From Melieria omissa (lineage: Eukaryota > Arthropoda > Insecta > Diptera > Ulidiidae), in assembly GCA_963971225.1 (NCBI GenBank), contig OZ020267.1, positions 96,213,648 through 96,277,647 of the forward strand: a DNA stretch of 64,000 nt, read 5' to 3'. The number at the start of each line of letters is the position of its first letter. Positions within the stretch are counted from its first letter, which is position 1. A program made the translations under genes and the position numbers. Under the pieces are notes generated by a model. The model worked only from the letters and a program-made list of their open reading frames with translations, had not been told where the DNA came from and did not search any database. This document shows, one piece after another, positions 22,288 through 32,661 of this stretch.

Positions 22288-23220
22288 TGCTACGTTGTGG
22301 TTGGCTTTAGTGCATTTGTGTTGGTGTAATGTAATTAAAATAACAAATATGCAAGTAGTGCACCGCACTCCTAAAAGTATGCTAGCAATGGCAACGCCTG
22401 ACGAGAGATTTGTTCGCCATTCTTGGCATTGAGGTAGCAAAACTTAATAAATAAATTTCTGTAATTAAAGCGTTGGTATGTGTGAGCGAGAACGTTCACA
22501 CATGTTCACATGTGAGAGTGTGCGAAAAATTGGAAATTGCCATGACAGCAACAAATTGCGAGTCACTTTTCTTTCGGTTAGTGTACTTGGGGCATCAATT
22601 GCGGTTGGCTGCAGAGAAACAACTGCAAGAGGAGAGAACAGAAGAATAATTACGCACATCATTTGATTCTTTGTATAATTGTAAAGTTTTGGATGTTCTT
22701 GTAAGTACATCCAAAGGTTAGAAAAAATTCAAATATGATTATATGATTTTTAGAGAGAAAACTTTGTATTCGGATTCAATATATAAACTTCCGCTTGACG
22801 TGAAAACTACTGTGCAACTATTTTCTGTGCTTCTATGTTCTTCATTCAGAATAATGTTCAGGATAATGAAATTATGATTTTTTTTCACTTAAAATACCAA
22901 AGAAACTTAACGCCTTTTTCTTTCATTTTGTTGCGGCTTTAGTCAGAAAAAAATTTCTTAAAAACTACTGAATTTACTTGACCAGACATGAACAAATTTA
23001 CGCAAAGTATCTTCAGTAGCAGGCAGCTTCTCAAGCTAATTCAGATGAATGTTTCAAAAACTAACCTGGTTTGAAATGAGTTCCAGAGAAGACATTTTTT
23101 ATGGTACAGTAGACACTCACAAATTCAAACCACCAGGAACATACTTTCACATACTATTTAAATATTTTTCTATAAGTTTGGGCAAATTTTAAGTTTTTAA
23201 TTTAGAGTGGGTTCGCCATT
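22288..23220. other. Spacer without recognisable gene
   Basis: It includes an 80-bp sequence at 23127-23210 that recurs at 20230-20315 in the same orientation, with scattered differences. Nothing else is recognisable. Confidence 0.5.
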
Positions 23221-23246
23221 GCAACTGAGAAGTTTTCCAACTACTG

Positions 23247-23625
23247 CAAAGAAACAGCAATAACATATGTGACACTTTATGGATGGTATCCTATGCCATC
23301 GAGCGTGCATAGAATATTACTCCATGGCGCTGAAATCATAAATTCGAGCTCATTACCAATAGGCATGATGTCGGAGGAGGCTTTAGAGGCTCGCAACAAA
23401 GATATAAGACGTTATAGAGAATCAAATACAAGGAAAACAAGTCGTTCCGAAACAATGGAAGATCTTCTTCATGCCTTACTTTTTACTTCTGATCCTTTAA
23501 TAACATCCATATCCAAAACCCGCAAACGAGCCTTCAAAAGCGGTAATGGTTTCAACGACGAAGTTCTTTCCCTACTCATAGATCCTCAATACGCTTCCAC
23601 AATGGAAGCACACACAAATTGCTGA
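23247..23625 (+). pseudogene. Transib transposase, C-terminal fragment
   Basis: The frame from 23247 carries the RAG1/Transib C-terminal signature. It runs from EKFSNYCKETA through WYPMPSSVHRILLHG (the zinc histidines H-x4-H) and LPIGMMSEEALEARNKDIRR (the Glu before ARNK matches RAG1 E962) to RKTSRSETMEDLLHALLFTSDPLI. It resembles 5918-6511 but diverges clearly, so it is an independent, better-consensus copy. Everything upstream of the C-terminal domain is missing, and no terminal repeat is recognised. Confidence 0.8.
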
Positions 23626-24029
23626 ATAATATCTGAGGGTTTGTTAAGTTTCTATATTATAAAAGTTTATTTTATGCTTAGATTGGTTAAGTTCATTACA
23701 TTGTCGTTTGCTTTGAATTTACTGAATGTAATGGTACGTAATGTACCAGTCCCGATAACTTATATTGGTTAAGTTTAATACTTTGTGATTTGCTTTAAAT
23801 TGACTAAATTGGTAATGTACCACAAATGGGCGTGGTCGTTGACGGATCTCGAAAATTTTGTCGGTATCTGATTCCGGAGTATCATATGAACACATGATCC
23901 TAATTTGAATGTAAAATGTTTATTTTTCAGCTTGTAATTGATTTCGAACGCCTAGACTGTATAAAAATGCCACTGTGCGGTGCTTCTGCGTGAGAATTTT
24001 TAAATATATAACACAGTACAACAATTTTG

Positions 24030-24830
24030 CGGTTTTCAAAAAACCCGCGGAGTTTCTCAACTGTTCCTTATATTTTCGGAGTCGCTGAATACGAATATGT
24101 AATTATTTTTTTCAGGTCACCTCTAGTTTGAGTTTTACAGGTTCTTGAAGTTACAAGCTACACCCCAATTAAAAAATTAATTTAAATGGTTGAACTTATC
24201 CTAGTCTAACAATATTGGTATCAAAAGAAAGAGAATTATGTCTCCAGCTCAAACCAAATAATTTTTTTGTAATTATCCTGGCGAAAGGATATAAAAATGT
24301 CCTTTTAAGAATGTATCCTTAATTATCCTGGAAGTTTTTCTAAAAAAAAATTAGAAAAAATTTATTATAAAACCCTTGCCATGCACCAAAACATTGTGAA
24401 ATTTCATGTTAATCAGTTCATTGGTTCAGCTGAAAAAAATTGTTGAAGTTTATTTCAAATCAAAAACTTAAATTATTTCAAAATTTTTCACAGTGCAAAG
24501 AATTTCAGCTCTTCACAAAACCCGCCCAGTTTCTGAACTGCTCCTTATAATTCCGGAGCCGCTGATCACGAATATGTAATTTGTTTTTCTGGGTCACCTC
24601 TAGTTTGGTTTTTACAAGGCCTTGAAGTTGCCAGCAACACACACCTTGAAAACGAATTTAAATTGTTGAACTCATCTTAGTCCAACAATATTAGTATCAA
24701 ATTAAAGAGAATCAATTCTTTTGCCCAAAGCCATGTCAATGTCAATTTTACGTTATATTTTGAAACTTGAAAACGAATTTAAATTGAATTGAACTCATCT
24801 TAGTCCAACAATATTGGTTAGAATAGCCTG
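24030..24830 (+). repeat. Direct repeats of about 200 bp (two long copies and one partial)
   Basis: 24030-24235 recurs at 24508-24715, with shared landmarks AACCCGC, TGAACTGCTCCTTATA-like, TCACCTCTAGTTTG, TTGAAGTT and CCAACAATATT. A third partial copy lies at 24765-24826. An inverted repeat follows at 24827-24939. Confidence 0.75.
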
Positions 24831-24939
24831 AGAAAAATTTTCATTTCATTTTTTTTTCAAGCTCTGGTTGCGAAAAACAGAATAATTCTCCACTCTCTTC
24901 ATCTCGAGCTTGGTGCTTGGAGAGGAGAATTATTCTAAC

Positions 24940-26449
24940 ATATACATTATTGGAATATCGTATGATTCATTGTGAATAGCTTCGTCTATATTTTTAAGAT
25001 TAAGTCTTCCAGGGAAGAAATTTCCTGTTTCCACATAGATAATCGTGTTTGTGATTTCCTCGAGTTTTTTTTATACACTTCTGTAATTATTAAATAGCGC
25101 AACAAAAATCATACCTATGTAGCAGCGCACACACCATGCAAAATTAACTCATCAAAGACCCAAACCTCTGCAGTTTCCCCAACAACAACAACTGTCACCC
25201 AGCAGCAACAGATGCACAATTTTTCACATGTCGAGGCGTCTTGCCTAGAGGTGACAGATGACAGCCCCATCACCATAGACTGTTACCCACTCTGGCAGAA
25301 CTGCAATCAATTACCGCAACCAAACCAAGATACAAACCGTGTTGTTGTATACTTCTATGCGGAGCAAAAAAAACCCATTGCTAAGTGCTTCTCATGACGT
25401 AAAAGCTGGCAGTTAGTTGTATCTAGTTGGTTTAAGGGCACAAACGAGTCGGTTTTAGTGCGATTAAAGTCCCACATTCATATGATTCCAGCTTCGATGG
25501 CTTCCATCTGTATAAATAAATATTAAAAACAAAAATAAACAACTGCGGCCACACAGCAATTTGCCGCGCACAGTTAACATTGCTTCATTCATATTTTATG
25601 TGCAATGCGTTTTTTATTGCAATTTAATTTTCATATTTTATTTATTTTCGCACACTTTCAATTGGCATTTTTATTGCGGTCACTTTAAAATGCCGCAACA
25701 TGTCGACGCAGCCAGTGTGCAGTGCGTAAACACATGTCGCAGCATAAATTCGCACGCGCTCCGATATAGAAACGCCGCATGTGGCCGCGCACATCAATTA
25801 TGAAATTAATTTCTATAAAATATTTTCCATATTTTTATGTTCATAAAAAAAAACAACAACACAAATGTGTGCGCACCCTTTTTTTGCGGCAACACTGGTT
25901 AATTTGCAACTGTGGTCCGGTTGTGGCTCGTTCCACCTTGACGACCTTTTCGAGTCGAGTTTTCGTTTTTCGTGCATTTTAATGCACTTCCATTTAAATT
26001 TATGTGGCGCATGTGCTTTATTTTGATTTATTCATACAACACGCCCGCGTCCCGAGATGACAGCCGATGTAGCGGTTTTTATTATATTTAATTGTTGCTA
26101 TAACGCTGGTTGTTGCTGCTGTTCACTGCTGTTGTTGTCACAATAAACAGGTTTTTGCGTAGCCAATTAAAAATGTGTGCTTGAAATTTATTTGAAGTCA
26201 TAAAAACGAAACACTCAGAAGGGGCGTCAAAGTGTCGAATTGCGGCGGATGAAACGATGCAAATATTTAAATTGCTTACAATTATTTTTATACGAGAACT
26301 AGTACTTTGTGAAAATGTAATACTGTTTAAAACACAACGCAAAAATGTGCATTACAACAAATGTTTGTTTCTACGAATCACAAGCACAGCTTTAGGCGAA
26401 AATATGACATATCGATTAATGGGGACTAGCAGGGCCCAGCAGCTTTGCA
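24940..26449. other. Spacer without recognisable gene
   Basis: CAA/CAG-rich stretches and short open frames without domain signatures. This is the style expected for fly intergenic or intronic sequence. No splice-consistent gene could be built. Confidence 0.4.
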
Positions 26450-26741
26450 CGCAAGTTTGAAGTCAATGAGGCCAATAAATCAAGTTTTTCTTAACCCTTT
26501 GCTGATCCCGTCAGATTTCTATTTTCGAAAAAATAAAAACCACGTTTCGAATTATTTCTTACTAAGAAAAGTTTCACCAAGTTTGATGTCAAAAGGCGTA
26601 AAAATCTTTTTTTTCTTACAAATCGTTTACCCTTGGTTCACCCCTTTAAGTTTTAATTAAAACAAAAATGAGAAACTAGTGTTTAATTATTTTTTATTTT
26701 TAATTCATGTTTTTTCAAAGTTCGTTCATACAAACTCTTAA
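26450..26741 (+). repeat. Tandem repeat array, left part (~130-bp unit)
   Basis: Two to three units each have TTAACCC(T/G)T-G-x-TGATCCC, then GATTTTCGAAAAAAT, then TTTCACCAAGTTTGA(T/A)GTC. The same unit occurs about six times at 37964-38720. The array is continuous if the 26742-37963 insert is ignored. Confidence 0.75.
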
Positions 26742-27058
26742 CACTAGGAGTACCGGGCTTGGCCCAATACCTACTTATAACATGACCGGTCAAATGACAG
26801 TACTCAGAGTTTTTAACGAAATCGGTTGAATCTGAAGAAATATTTCATTGTAAGCATTAAAACAACAACATGTAATATAAATATTTTTTTACATTTATTT
26901 ATGTTTTTAAAAGTAAAAAGTATAGTTTTGGCAAATATTCTAAAACTGAAGCTATTACTCATGAACATAGTAAATGACATCTGGCCGAAATAATTATGCA
27001 TTCACACACAACACGTAAAAGAACGCATTTTTGTTTTTGCATTGAAATTTTTCATAAA

Positions 27059-27319
27059 TGTGGGAAGGTGGCAAGGTGGGAACAAGCGGGAAGAAGGGAA
27101 CAGACAACAGGACGAGAACAGATCGCAACACGTGACAATGTGGCAACGACGTCACCAGAGCGGACGGACGCTGGGACAATTGCAATTAGACGTTGACGCG
27201 ACCGGACGTGCTGACAATAATCCTACAATAATAATAATAATAATCCTACATCTATGTCACAAATTTCAATCGAAAAACAATAAACAATTAAAGCCAAAAA
27301 CATAATATAATTAACTACA
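27059..27319 (+). repeat. LTR 1
   Basis: TGTGGGAAGG...ACTACA, 261 bp, containing an (AAT)n microsatellite followed by CCTACATCTATG. After it comes AACTTTGGGGCTCAACCGGGAT, which resembles a retroviral tRNA-Pro-type primer-binding site with several mismatches. Confidence 0.85.
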
Positions 27320-28027
27320 AACTTTGGGGCTCAACCGGGATCGGAGTCGGCCTAAACGGTAGTGACCAGTGCGTGGAGCGCGGTCGAGACTAGCAACGTT
27401 TATTTGCGGGGCATGTGTTGCCGTGAACAGTGGAAAAAAAACAGAAAAAAATATTTCTAAACGCACAATAAGCGCCAACTTATTTGTCATGTGCAGAAAG
27501 ATGCAAAATTAACAACAAAAAATGCCTTGTGGTTGTATTGCGCGACTGTGAAAACGATTGTGCAGCACGGAAGTAGACGATCAGTGTAAAGATCAGTGCA
27601 GTGCGAAGCGCGTAGCAGAAACATCGATACATTTGCGTTAAACAGAGAACGCTACAAGGGGTGCTCCGCTGGGTAACGCGCGAAGGCGACGGCCGTTACA
27701 AAAACAGTACAGTTACGTTCAGACGCGTCCTAGTAGGCGCAAGCAACAGCAATTTACCGTTAGCGTACGCACGCACAAAACGAGGTACAGCAGAGGTGGA
27801 ATTGCGTGCAATAAAGAATCGGTAAGAGAAGCCACGGCGAATTGAGCGAGTGATTGCGGCGACGTGAAGCAGCGAGTAAGGAGATCAAAGCAAAGCAGAG
27901 AAACAGAAGCACCAGCTACGGCAAGAAGCAACAAATCGGAAGGGGCGAGCAGTGAAAGCCAGTGAAGAAGCAGAGGAGCGGAATTCGAAAGCAGAAGCAG
28001 ATAAGCCAATTAATCAAATCTTATTAC
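27320..28027 (+). other. Leader region of LTR unit 1
   Basis: An untranslated leader of about 700 bp that matches 34774-35480 almost perfectly. It ends at 28027, where the CMC transposon is inserted, and resumes at 32606. Confidence 0.75.
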
Positions 28028-28656
28028 CCCTGCCAGACAGGTGTGATCGAAACTCCAACACATTTACAAAATTTGTCATCAAAACCAATACATGCTCAAG
28101 CACTTTCCCATATTTTTTTTACTGCCACCAAATCTTGAACTATAGTTCAATATTAGAACAAAAGAGACCTTCCTCTACATTTCTTGCAAGCGTAAGCTTA
28201 TATAAGAGAGAGCGAGATAGCTATGCTGTCGTTGGCACGTGCCACATTCTTGCTAGTGCTGCATAAATATGCAGACATGAATTCAAAAGCAAAGATTACA
28301 AATGTCTCTGCACCAAAAAACTAAAAAGTATGCAGAATATAACCATAATTGTTTTAATTATTGCAATACACTATCTAAAACAAACATTCGTGGTGTACAA
28401 GTGCAGTAATAAGTAATATGAGCAAGAATAAAATTACTTATTATATATAAGAAACCCGGTTTCTCCCAAACCCCGTAGGCATCAACTACTTTAGACAAGC
28501 AAATTTGTGCATCACTCGCAAATAAAAGTAATCGCGAAAAAGAAAGGTTAAACGTGAAAAGTGAAAAGTGAAAGGTGAAAGGTGGAAAAAAAAGGCAGCT
28601 GAAATACAAAGTTAATAAGGATTGGCGAAATAAAAAAAGATAAGTATTCGAAAAAA

Positions 28657-30563
28657 ATGAAGAAAAGAAATGTAGCAAACTGTTTGAGCAGGGAAAAAAG
28701 GATCTATGAGTCCAATGTAAAAAAGTACAAAGAGTTTTTCCCTGCTCAATCATCAGAGGAATGTGTGGAAAAAAGTGGTGTGTGCAGTGAAGTGAGTGTG
28801 GAAAAGAATGACTGTGAGGATGAAATGGATTGTGGGGCGGATTTTAATATTGATAGTGATAGTGATGAAGCCGCAGGTAGTAATATTTTAGCAGCCATAT
28901 CTCCAGACCAGGCAAAAGAGAAAAGTTTGGAATTGAAATCTTGGGCGATCAGGCACAACGTTTCACAAACCGCTGTGGATGATTTGCTGCAAACTTTGCG
29001 AAGAATAGGTGTAAATTATTTGCCACTTTCAGCAAAAACACTTTTCAGTACTAGTCGTAGAAAAGTTGAAATCGCAACTATTCCAAATGGCGAATTTCTC
29101 TACGTAGGAATACAAAACTATTTTCATTCAAGCTCCTTCCCGTTTTTAGAAAATAAATCAGAAGTAGTAATAGATGTAGGTATTGACGGGTTGAATTTAT
29201 TTAATAGTTCCAATCGAGTTTTGTGGCCTATTCTTGGAGCATTGGCTGACTTTCCTAGTGTAAGTCCATTCATGATTGCTTGTTTTTCTGGATTTAAAAA
29301 ACCAGAAAATATTAATGATTTCATGATGGACTTTTGTGCTGAGGTTAAATTGCTGGAGGAAAGGGGTGTTCAAGTAGGTACCAATAACGTTTTAAAGAAG
29401 TTTAGCATCCGTGTTTTTTCTTGTGATTCACCAGCTCGAGCCTTTGTAACAGGTGTCCAGTCCCATAATGCTAAAAGTGGTTGCCCTAAATGTTGCCAGG
29501 AAGGCAAATACATGGAGCGGCGGGTTTGTTTTTCCAAAAATGTGGGTATTCTAAGGTCAGATGACTCATTTACTTTGAGAAGTAATCCTTCTCACCATAG
29601 CCTTCAATTTAGAGATCAAAAAAGTATTTTAGAGGCAGCTAGTTTCAAAATGGTGTCACAATTTCCATTAGATTGCATGAATTTAGTGGATTTAGGTGTA
29701 GTTAGAAAGTTATTGAGACTGCTAGTTAAGAGAGGTAATGTAAAAAAAATGAATCAAAATATGAATCTTCTAAAAAAATGTATTCCAAAAGAATTTGGTA
29801 GGAACTGTAGGAGCTTAGATGAAATAAATAATTGGAAATCCACAGAGTTTAGACAATTTTTGTTGTATACAGGAATATTTGTCTTGAAAGACTGTATTAG
29901 CAGCGAATTATATTACAATTTTCTCTTGCTGCATGTAGGTATAAGACTTCTCTCTAGTGAGAGGTCATATAAAGTGGAGGCGGAAGTTGCTCAGCAAATT
30001 TTAGAAGAATTTGTTAGCGATTTCGGTAGTATTTATGGCGACGAGTTGGTTAGTTTCAATATTCACGGATTGCTTCATTTGGCCCAGTGCGCTAAGGAAA
30101 CGGTCCATTAGATAGTTTTTCGGCATATAAGTTCGAAAACTATATGCAATTTAAAAAAAAAATAATAAACAAACGAAACAAAATTTTGCAGCAGTTGTTT
30201 TTAAGGCTTCAAGAAAGGCAGGGATTATATTGCAGTGAAACTCTGAAAATAGGATCTTTTCATATTAACGACAAAGAGAAGGATTCCTTTTGTTTTAGTA
30301 AACAGGCAGGCCCCATTAAAGTAATTAAAAATTCTGATAGCCAAAAAATTGTGTGCCGAACTTTTCAGAAATTTGAAAACTTTTTTCATGGACCTGTAGA
30401 ATCATTTAAGGCCCTTGGGATTGTTGTCGTTAGTCAGTTCGAATCCGATTCAATAGAAATTGAAAGAGGAGATATACAATATAAATATTTTTGCATACCT
30501 TACAATAGTCAGTTTCTACTTATTCCACTCTTACACCACTTGTTTCATGAGTTTTCCAACTAA
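28657..30563 (+). pseudogene. CMC/EnSpm-like transposase, one frameshift
   Basis: 484 codons are open to 30111. A one-base loss near 30100 then shifts the frame, and it continues through GPLDSFSAYKFENYMQFKKK to 30563. Motifs of the CACTA/Mirage/Chapaev group: IDGLNLF with Asp at residue 177; WPILG; CDSPARAF with Asp at 257, followed by a HNAKSGCPKC zinc pair; PLDCMNLVDLGVVRKLL; and HGLLHLAQ. The FENY Glu (codon 30135-30137) is a candidate third acid. The N-terminal 90 residues are acidic and unrecognised. A TATATAA lies about 450 bp upstream (28199). The tandem gene downstream on the same strand suggests a two-gene transposon. Apart from one indel this is a well-preserved copy. The superfamily is inferred from motifs only. 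Confidence 0.7.
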
Positions 30564-30635
30564 ACCACATATTCCACTACTTTTATTTTCTGCATAATTT
30601 TATATACAAATATAATTCTAACATATATTTTTTAC

Positions 30636-31750
30636 ATGAATTTCGAAGATATTTTTAGTTCCACAGAAGACCTGACGCCAGAGCAAAATGGTAAAGAAAA
30701 GTATTTAAGCAATACCAAAAATATATTAATATTGATTAATTTTCAGATAACCAGTCAAAAACCAAAAAACATTTTGACACCAGAAACTTTAACATTTGCT
30801 CTTTGTCGGAGGGCATGGCGTCAACGTCAACGCCATTGAAAAAAAGAAAAATTATCGATGCCAAAGAGAACCATCCCCCAATGGCATCGCTTAATTCTGG
30901 TTGTGTATTGCGTATAAATTCAAAAATTATAGCAGTTAATAACCCCATCTTTTTGCTTTTCACAGACGTACTTCAGCTCTTGACAAAAATTAGCGAGGAT
31001 CAAAAGCTAATCATCGAAGAGCATAAACGCTTAGGCGAAAGACTTGCGCGTATAGAGGCAAATGTAAGTAGTAAACTGATCAGGTGTTGTCTATAACGTC
31101 CATTTGCAATTGTTCTTTTTGTTCAGATGGTTGAAAAAAGCGAGCTGCTGGCCCAAAATAAACTTATGCGCGAATGTAAGGTGGCGATCCATAAAATTGA
31201 AAGTTCGGTTTGTCGGATGACAGGGGAAGTCGTCGACAAGGAGTTGGAGGACGTTGCCAGCTCGTTGCCCTTTGAGTCGATTGCGTCGCTTTTGCAAGCA
31301 GAGGAAAAGCTTGAACGCCCGGAGTATGCAAAAGCCATGGTAATTAAAATGTTGATGCCACGATTACCTTAATTTCACCCTTAATTTTCACTTCATTCAC
31401 ACAGACCACATACTTCTATAAAGTTAAAGGAGCTTCTGAGGACGCTGGCAGCACCCTTCAACGGATCTTTGCAGACCATGTCCTTGAAGAATATAACTGG
31501 GATGGAAAGTGGGAGAAAAGGGCAATAAATAAATTGGGAATAATTGCCAACATTCTAAGAGGTAGGTAATTTGTAGTATTAAATTTCCTTTTTTCAATTC
31601 CAATATTTTATTTTATGTCATTTAGACGTTTTCAAAGTGCAGGGGTCCGCGGAGTACGAGAAGAGCATAAGGAAGGCTATCGTGCTTAGCCATCATCGTG
31701 TACACCAGAAGAAGTACCTAAGTGCGAAAAAAGAAAAAAAAAGTGCATAA
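30636..31750 (+). CDS. DUF4806-type protein, six exons, intact when spliced
   Basis: Predicted exons are 30636-30690, 30747-30899, 30966-31063, 31127-31339, 31405-31561 and 31626-31750. All five introns are 56-67 bases, begin GT and end AG, and keep one frame for 266 residues to a TAA stop at 31748-31750. The N-terminus is charged, with a basic stretch (LKKRKI) that could be a nuclear signal. Residues about 85-110 (LTKISEDQKLIIEEHKRLGE) look like a coiled coil. The C-terminal part (SLPFESIASLLQAEEKL, then YNWDGKWEKRAINKL) has the pattern of DUF4806, a domain common in insect proteins, many of them transposon-linked. The biochemical role is unknown. Its position inside the transposon's ends, 70 bases after the transposase, suggests an accessory transposition or DNA-binding protein. 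Confidence 0.75.
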
Positions 31751-31854
31751 AAGTGCAAAATCTTATCCACGTTTCTTGTTTACTTCATTTTTTAAATCAA
31801 TATTTCTTTAATTTGTTTGTTTAATACTTATTTATTAGTTTTTTTTAGAAGATT

Positions 31855-32121
31855 ACACAGGCCGACAAGATTTTAGAACCAGAAACCAGAGTATACTTTT
31901 CCGAAGGTTTTTGGTGCGCTGAACAAGAATCTGGCCTCAGAATTGCTCCATCACGTCAGGTTTTCGAGATATCCTAACGCAATTTCCGCACTTTTAGGTT
32001 AGGATATCTCGAAAACCTGACGTGATGGAGCAATTCTGAGGCCAGATTCTTGTTCAGCGCACCAAAAACCTTCGGAAAAGTATACTCTGGTTTCTGGTTC
32101 TAAAATCTTGTCGGCCTGTGT
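31855..32121. repeat. Perfect 124-bp inverted repeat, 19-base loop
   Basis: 31855-31978 is the exact reverse complement of 31998-32121. I compared the arms base by base and found no mismatch. It lies 105 bases after the stop of the DUF4806-type gene. A transcript crossing it would fold into a long perfect hairpin. Confidence 0.95.
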
Positions 32122-32239
32122 TATTTATTAGAAGTACCTCAAAGTCTGAATTGTTTTAAACTTTTTTTTTTCATTAATGTTTCTATAATTATTATACTGA
32201 ATTGTTTGTTACACATGATTTCTTTAATAATAAAAATAA

Positions 32240-32605
32240 TTTTTTATAAAAGTAAAAAATGCAATAGCCAAATACCAAGGCTTTTTCATTTTCAATCATC
32301 TGTGATAGGTTTATACGTCAAGTGTGATGCCTTTTGATATCACTGATGAGAGAAATTTCATCAGCAGTGACTAATCACATGTGATTGGGATTTGATCATT
32401 GCTGATTAGAGTGAGCGAGACAACTATATGTTGGACCACATTTTAAATCGCCTGTGTACGAAGGTGATGCAGAATCACACGGACACAAAAATACCCATCA
32501 CATTTTTCACACTGCTAGTGGAAAAATGATGGAGATTGTGATCGAAATTTCATCACATGTGATTGTCATATGATTGATCAAATGATGGTCACTGTCCTTG
32601 CAGGG
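32240..32605 (+). repeat. Subterminal repeat region of the CMC transposon
   Basis: Repeated short motifs in both orientations: AATCACATGTGATTG (32371), ATCACATGTGATTG (32551), and several TGATGAAATTTC/GAAATTTCATCA-like units. Subterminal repeat clusters are usual binding sites for EnSpm/CACTA transposases. Confidence 0.6.
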
Positions 32606-32661
32606 ACGTTTTTGAATTTTATTGTAGTAGTAAATAAGCTATTTCTAAGAAATTTTGTAAA

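Larger units (their letters stand above)
28028..32605 (+). mobile_element. CMC/EnSpm-like DNA transposon with two genes
   Basis: The tips CCCTGCCAGACAG (28028) and CTGTCCTTGCAGGG (ending 32605) are imperfect inverted repeats. Comparison with the uninterrupted leader at about 35480 shows the exact empty site and a 2-bp duplication AC. It contains a transposase (28657-30563), a six-exon DUF4806-type gene (30636-31750), a perfect 124-bp hairpin (31855-32121) and a right subterminal region with repeated CACATGTGATTG motifs. Confidence 0.75.

Noticed and set aside
23820..23990. Transib-like tip CACAAATGGG near the Transib fragment
   Set aside because: Its orientation points away from the fragment and there is no matching end or 5-bp duplication.
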